A stretch of 64,000 nucleotides of DNA from Thysanoteuthis rhombus (taxonomy: Eukaryota; Mollusca; Cephalopoda; Oegopsida; Thysanoteuthidae): assembly GCA_963457665.1 (NCBI GenBank), contig OY735216.1, forward strand, positions 38,316,044-38,380,043, read 5' to 3'. The translations under genes were made by a program, and so were the position numbers. Positions 59,691 to 64,000 of the stretch are shown here, in pieces. Under the pieces are notes generated by a model, which did no database searches, was not told the origin of the DNA, and saw only the letters and a program-made list of their open reading frames with translations. Positions within the stretch are counted from its first letter, which is position 1; each line of letters starts with the position of its first letter.

Positions 59691-62569
59691 CCACTGAATT
59701 GAGTGCATTGGATATTTTGAATAAATATTTGTGTGAAAATAAATAGCTTTTTCATCATTTAGCTGCATACTTATTGATTTATCTATGCATGTGTGTATGC
59801 ATATTCATATTTCTGTAAGAATTCACCCTTTCCTTTAATATAATCTAAAACCAATGTTTATAATAGGTTGTATTATTGCAAGTGATATCTTGTTTTGAAA
59901 GGACCAGGATTGAGAAAAACCCTCTGATTAGAATAACAATGTAAGCATACCTTGAATAGTGCGGTTAATTTGTTTCAGAATTTTCTCTACTGTTTATTTG
60001 AAACCACACTATTCAAGGTCTCATTACAATATTAAGTGTTTTTTTTAAATTTTTTTCCAACTCATGCTTAATTACATTAATTTGTACAGCAATATCTCAA
60101 TCATACTACATCAACTCCTCTCACTAATCAAAATATAGCTGTATTCAAACTTTTTTACCAAACTCAAATTATTTACTTTTGGCTAAGATATCTGTAAGGA
60201 AATTTGTTTTCCCTGATACAGGTAAGTATTAATGATATTGGTAATTTCATGCCATTATATTTGATTGGTGGTAGTTTGCGTGAGCAATGAAAGTCAAGTT
60301 GTTTAAACATGAAAACTAACCAAAATGTGAAAGGTTTGACGGAATCTCATTGTCTCAGAAGCTTTCATTAGATTGAGGTAATACGAAGTAGCAAGTTGGC
60401 CAGTTCTCAATTGCACTTTTCTCACTCCTTAAATGTTCAGTCTTACTTGTTTAATAAATAGAACTTGTATTTGTCTATAACTATCCTTATCATTCAGTCT
60501 AGTTCCCAAGGAAAGTTTGTCTGTGTCAGAGTGATAGAACTGAGGTCAATTGGACAGCTAAGCATATAGCTATGGTGATGTGCTTTCTGTTTGAGAGATT
60601 TATCTAATGAAAAGCCTGTCCTGGCTCTAAGGGACCGCTTGTATTCCCAGAAATGACCATAAATATATGATTGATATGAATGAATTAATGTCTATGCTTA
60701 CTTGATATTCTCTACATTTCATAGTTGCCTACATATACGGTCCTATCTATAATACCACCACAGGGCATGAGTATGATATTTGGATAAATTTCATCTAATC
60801 TTCTGTGATGGTATTATAATAACCTATGATCCGAGAGATTAGAAGAGCTATCAGAATAGATGTGTAATTTAGTCATAATTATTATATAATTCTAATTTTT
60901 ATCTAAAAAAATTTAATGTTTTATAGGTCTTTGGTAAACACTGATATATTTAGTGTTAAAGTATTAATATCTATCCCAAAACCTTTGTTCGATGAACAAT
61001 CGTTAACAAAAAAAGGATGAAAGACCCCCCCCCCCCGCCAAAAAACAAAACAAAACATACTTGCAAGCAATCAATATTCGATTAGTAAAAAATGTAATTG
61101 ATTATCTTAATGCCTTGATGTCTTACAACATTGGTCTTTATAACATTCATTTTAGTATCAATCACATATTTTATTGGAAAGTGGGTTTTAGGTTTTGTTA
61201 TTCAGAAATGAATTGGTGAATCTCTAAATGAGCAAGTAATTAGTACTGGCTTGTAACTGGAAACCTTTTTTTCCTTAATCTGACAAGTTCACTTTGAAGA
61301 AATGCAATATAGGTCAGTTCTTGTGGAAAAAAAGGAAGGCAGTCTGTCATGTAATTTTCCACTTTATGCCAGCCTTACTTAGGGAGTGTTTGTTGTTCTC
61401 ATCTCTTGTCCAGTATCCTTCCTAGGGTTTGATTTCACAACTCTCTCTTTTTGCCTAAGTTCTTTCTAGGATTCACTTTGATTTCTGCACGACAAGAATA
61501 AGAATGCTAGTTTTTTGTTTTGCTACAAAGGGTTTATAAGATATAATGTTTAAACACACTGTGAATGTCTTTGTTTTAGCTTGTGACCAGTTTTTTCCAT
61601 TCCTAGCCCCAAGGATGTATGGGAACTCTTTGGTTGGGGGGGGGGCATGATTTGCCCAAAAGTTTACACAGATTAAATATATGTGTTCTGATTTCAAATA
61701 AAAAGTATTTTTATTAATTGACGATACAATCACACAACATTTTTAGAGGAAATATTGTTTTCTAATTTTCTTAGCAGCAAAAATACTAATTTTCCCTATT
61801 GTTTTGCCTGAATCCAGTAGGGCGATTGCCCTCCTGGTTTGTACACCTATGCCTATCCTGGTAAATAAACTCTGAAATCTTTCTGCATATACTCTAACTG
61901 CACTAGTTAGGAATTGCATGCCTCATCAGTAGTTGAGATAAAATGTGATGAGCATACTATTCTGAGTAAATCAGTGTATAAAAATGTCTTTCTATCTCCA
62001 GTATTGATTTTTGTGTAGGATTTATTGTCTGATTGTGCCATAAATATTTTAACATTTGCAAATTATTTTATTTGATATTATTGATAAATATAAAATGTTT
62101 ATTTCTATGGAAAGCTTTTACTGAAGTTTGTTTTCTCTCTGCAGATATTAAGATAGGCAAATTGAGTTTGAGCTGTTTATTCATTGATTTATGAATATTA
62201 TCCATAAATTTGTCAGCAGTCTAGCTTCTAAATGTTTATATCCATTTCGAAAGATATATCTTATTAATCTGAAGAAAAAAACCCAACATATTTGATCAAC
62301 ATTTTCTGCTCTAATTTGCTTAGCTCATAAACTATATTGCATTGAAATTATCTCACAAAAATAAGTACATTTGAGATCAGGTTCACTTATCTAAGTGCTT
62401 TTATATTTAGTGAAGTCAACTGCATTTACTCCTTGTAATTAGATTTTTTGAAGGAAAGAGAATTCTTCCCTTGTAGCAGTTCATGAAAGAAATTTGAGTA
62501 AATTTACATGTATATCTCCCTTGGACCACATTTAGTAAAGATATAGTCCATTTTTTGAGAAGTCATCAA
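59691..62569. other. AT-rich DNA with two small hairpins
   Basis: Hairpin 1: 'accttgaatagtgcggtt' at 59949-59966 pairs with 60002-60019, with one mismatch and a loop of 35 bases. Hairpin 2: 'tataataccaccacag' at 60748-60763 pairs with 60803-60818, 15 of 16. Both may be scraps of MITE ends. C12 at 61025-61036 and G10 at 61636-61645 also lie here. No gene was seen. Confidence 0.45.
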
Positions 62570-62611
62570 CATTCAAAGAATTTCAAAGAGAATCCAATTC
62601 ATTCTTTGTGT

Positions 62612-62667
62612 TATTTTTATTGTTTGAACAATGCTTCAGTCGATCGATTTTACAGCCTTCTTCAGGT
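62612..62667 (-). mobile_element. Possible retroelement 3' tail
   Basis: The - strand reads 'ctgaagaaggctgtaaaatc' followed by 'gatcgactgaagcattgttc' and 'aaacaataaaa'. A 'GAAGAAGG...CGAAGC/CGAAAC...CAATAAA' pattern is common at the 3' ends of some non-LTR or Penelope-like elements. No coding part was found beside it, so the assignment is tentative. Confidence 0.25.
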
Positions 62668-64000
62668 ATACTATTCATATGTGAAGAGGTGGGACACCCT
62701 CTTCCCTTAGTGTCAAATAATGGTAGGAAGAAATTTGAAAATTGCTGCTAACATAGGATGCAGATGTTTTTACTCATGTCTTTGTTTGGCCAGAACTTCC
62801 ATACCTCATCCCTGTTGAGCAGCAAAAGCAACATAGTTGATTTCCACAGGGATCTGAATTATAGAATTAGCTTACATGTTGATGTATATCTCACTTAATA
62901 AACTTTGATTTGTGCATATGGGAGATGTGACTTCTTGTTTTCTTTTTAAATTGAATACTCTGTCCTTCCAAGATTGTAGTAACATTAACAGACATAGAAC
63001 CTGACTTCACTAAAAAATGATATACATTAAAAAAAAATCTCTCTAGTAATCACTTATAAGTGTTGTAATGTGACTGTGCTCCCTGCTTGCTCAGGAGCAC
63101 CCACATTTAATACTAAGAAAAACTTACTACTCTTGTGATTCACTGACAGAGAGGTCAGTCTTTATTGAGTCATTCATGAATTTAACCTTGTTGGCTTTTC
63201 CAATCATTGGAATGAAAAAATATTGCTCTAAATAGTCTACAGCATGAATTCCATAATTTATTGACTAATTTCTTTTTCTATATTTATCAGGCTTACAAAA
63301 ATTCCCCCTGTAGATTTTAATATATACATGCATACCTTTTATAGTATTGTTCCACTCTTTCTATGTTCATAAATTCCAGTTGTCTTCAGGACTACCAGTT
63401 CCTGATATTGGAAAACATTCTAATCTCAAGGTATTGATACTGAATTTGAAGTTCTCTTGTTGCCCTAAAAATACAACCTTGTGTCAAACTTAGCTTTGGC
63501 TAAATGAATGAAAATCTCATCTTCCTTTGCCAAGAATGTGGATATATTTTTGTGGTGTGGTTGTCACCTGAATTATGTGTATTCTTTTTTTATTGCTAAA
63601 AAGTAACCGAACTGTTTGTATTGTGTAAAATGAAGAATCAAGTGGAGTCTTTTAAAGAAGTAGGAAGAGAATTCTTGCTATTTCAGTTATACAGAGTTGC
63701 ACTATGATTTAGAAGTTATAGATGTTGTATTATTCAAAAAAGTCATGTAGACTTGAATAACAGAATCAGTTAACTTCAAGTGAACCAGTTTGTACCCACG
63801 ATTTCACACACACAAACAACATAATTGCATATGCAAATGACTTTTTTTCTTCGGTAATCTCCTGCTAGATTTCAGTAGCTTGAACTTTGTAAAAGGTCTG
63901 TCATAACTGGGCCAGTAGGTGACACCTTGTGTGTATGTGTGTGTGTATGTTTTTTTTTTTTTTTTTGTTGAAACAGTGCTAGTCACGCTTGCTGCTGCAT
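62668..64000. other. AT-rich intron-like DNA
   Basis: A (GT)n tract at about 63928-63950 runs into T17 at 63950-63966. No gene was recognised up to the window edge. Confidence 0.5.

Noticed and set aside
1-64000. Retrovirus-like or Polinton-type elements
   Set aside because: No protease, integrase, capsid or envelope-like reading and no long terminal direct repeats were recognised on either strand.

Overview
The window looks like about 64 kb of AT-rich, intron-like and intergenic DNA from an animal. No protein-coding gene can be called with confidence. Every open reading frame is short (the longest is 122 codons), and most are chance frames or lie inside decayed transposons. The features seen are several RTE-type LINE fragments, a mariner element with SETMAR-like transposase motifs, hAT-like MITEs, tRNA-like SINE heads, a 5S rRNA-like sequence, (TA)n/(CA)n/(ATAC)n microsatellites and blocks of roughly 140-170 bp degenerate tandem repeats. 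These suggest a lophotrochozoan, probably a mollusc. My best guess is a coleoid cephalopod (octopus or squid), which is an inference from repeat style and not a database match.

Layout. Positions 1-6.0 kb hold dispersed repeats and two tandem-repeat blocks (3.70-4.88 and 5.29-5.67 kb). Around 6.15-6.62 kb is a CpG-containing stretch that reads like a 5' untranslated first exon. It carries short upstream frames and ends in a strong splice donor at 6624/6625 on the + strand. From there to about 14.3 kb the DNA has visibly more CpG than the rest and almost no recognisable transposons. This is what one expects of a promoter-proximal, unmethylated first intron with regulatory DNA.

From about 15 kb to the end CpG is scarce, long T-runs greatly outnumber long A-runs on the + strand, and repeats are dense. 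The simplest reading is one very long intron, or intron series, of a + strand gene that starts near 6.2 kb and whose coding exons lie mostly or wholly beyond 64 kb. No coding exon was identified, so the gene cannot be named.

Repeat landscape. There are RTE remnants at 24.8, 27.8, 37.0 and 37.9 kb (+) and at 30.9, 45.3 and 59.2 kb (-). An internally deleted mariner lies at 47.5-48.4 kb (-). hAT-like MITEs lie at 17.3, 38.6, 52.3 and 54.9 kb. A 5S rRNA-derived sequence lies at 40.7-40.85 kb (-). Three large inverted repeats lie at 34.4-35.6, 36.2-36.5 and 57.7-58.3 kb. A three-copy unnamed dispersed family lies at 0.1, 33.0 and 46.8 kb. One ~165-bp module occurs singly or in pairs at 20.7 and 50.0 kb and as a six-unit tandem block at 3.7-4.9 kb.

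No CRISPR array, operon, functional tRNA or rRNA gene, retrovirus-like element or Polinton was recognised. The most interesting non-standard signals are the long inverted repeats (possible double-stranded RNA in an intron), the CpG-rich domain with a putative first exon, the 5S-like sequence, and the tandem-repeat blocks that resemble mollusc Helentron-associated (pearl-type) elements.
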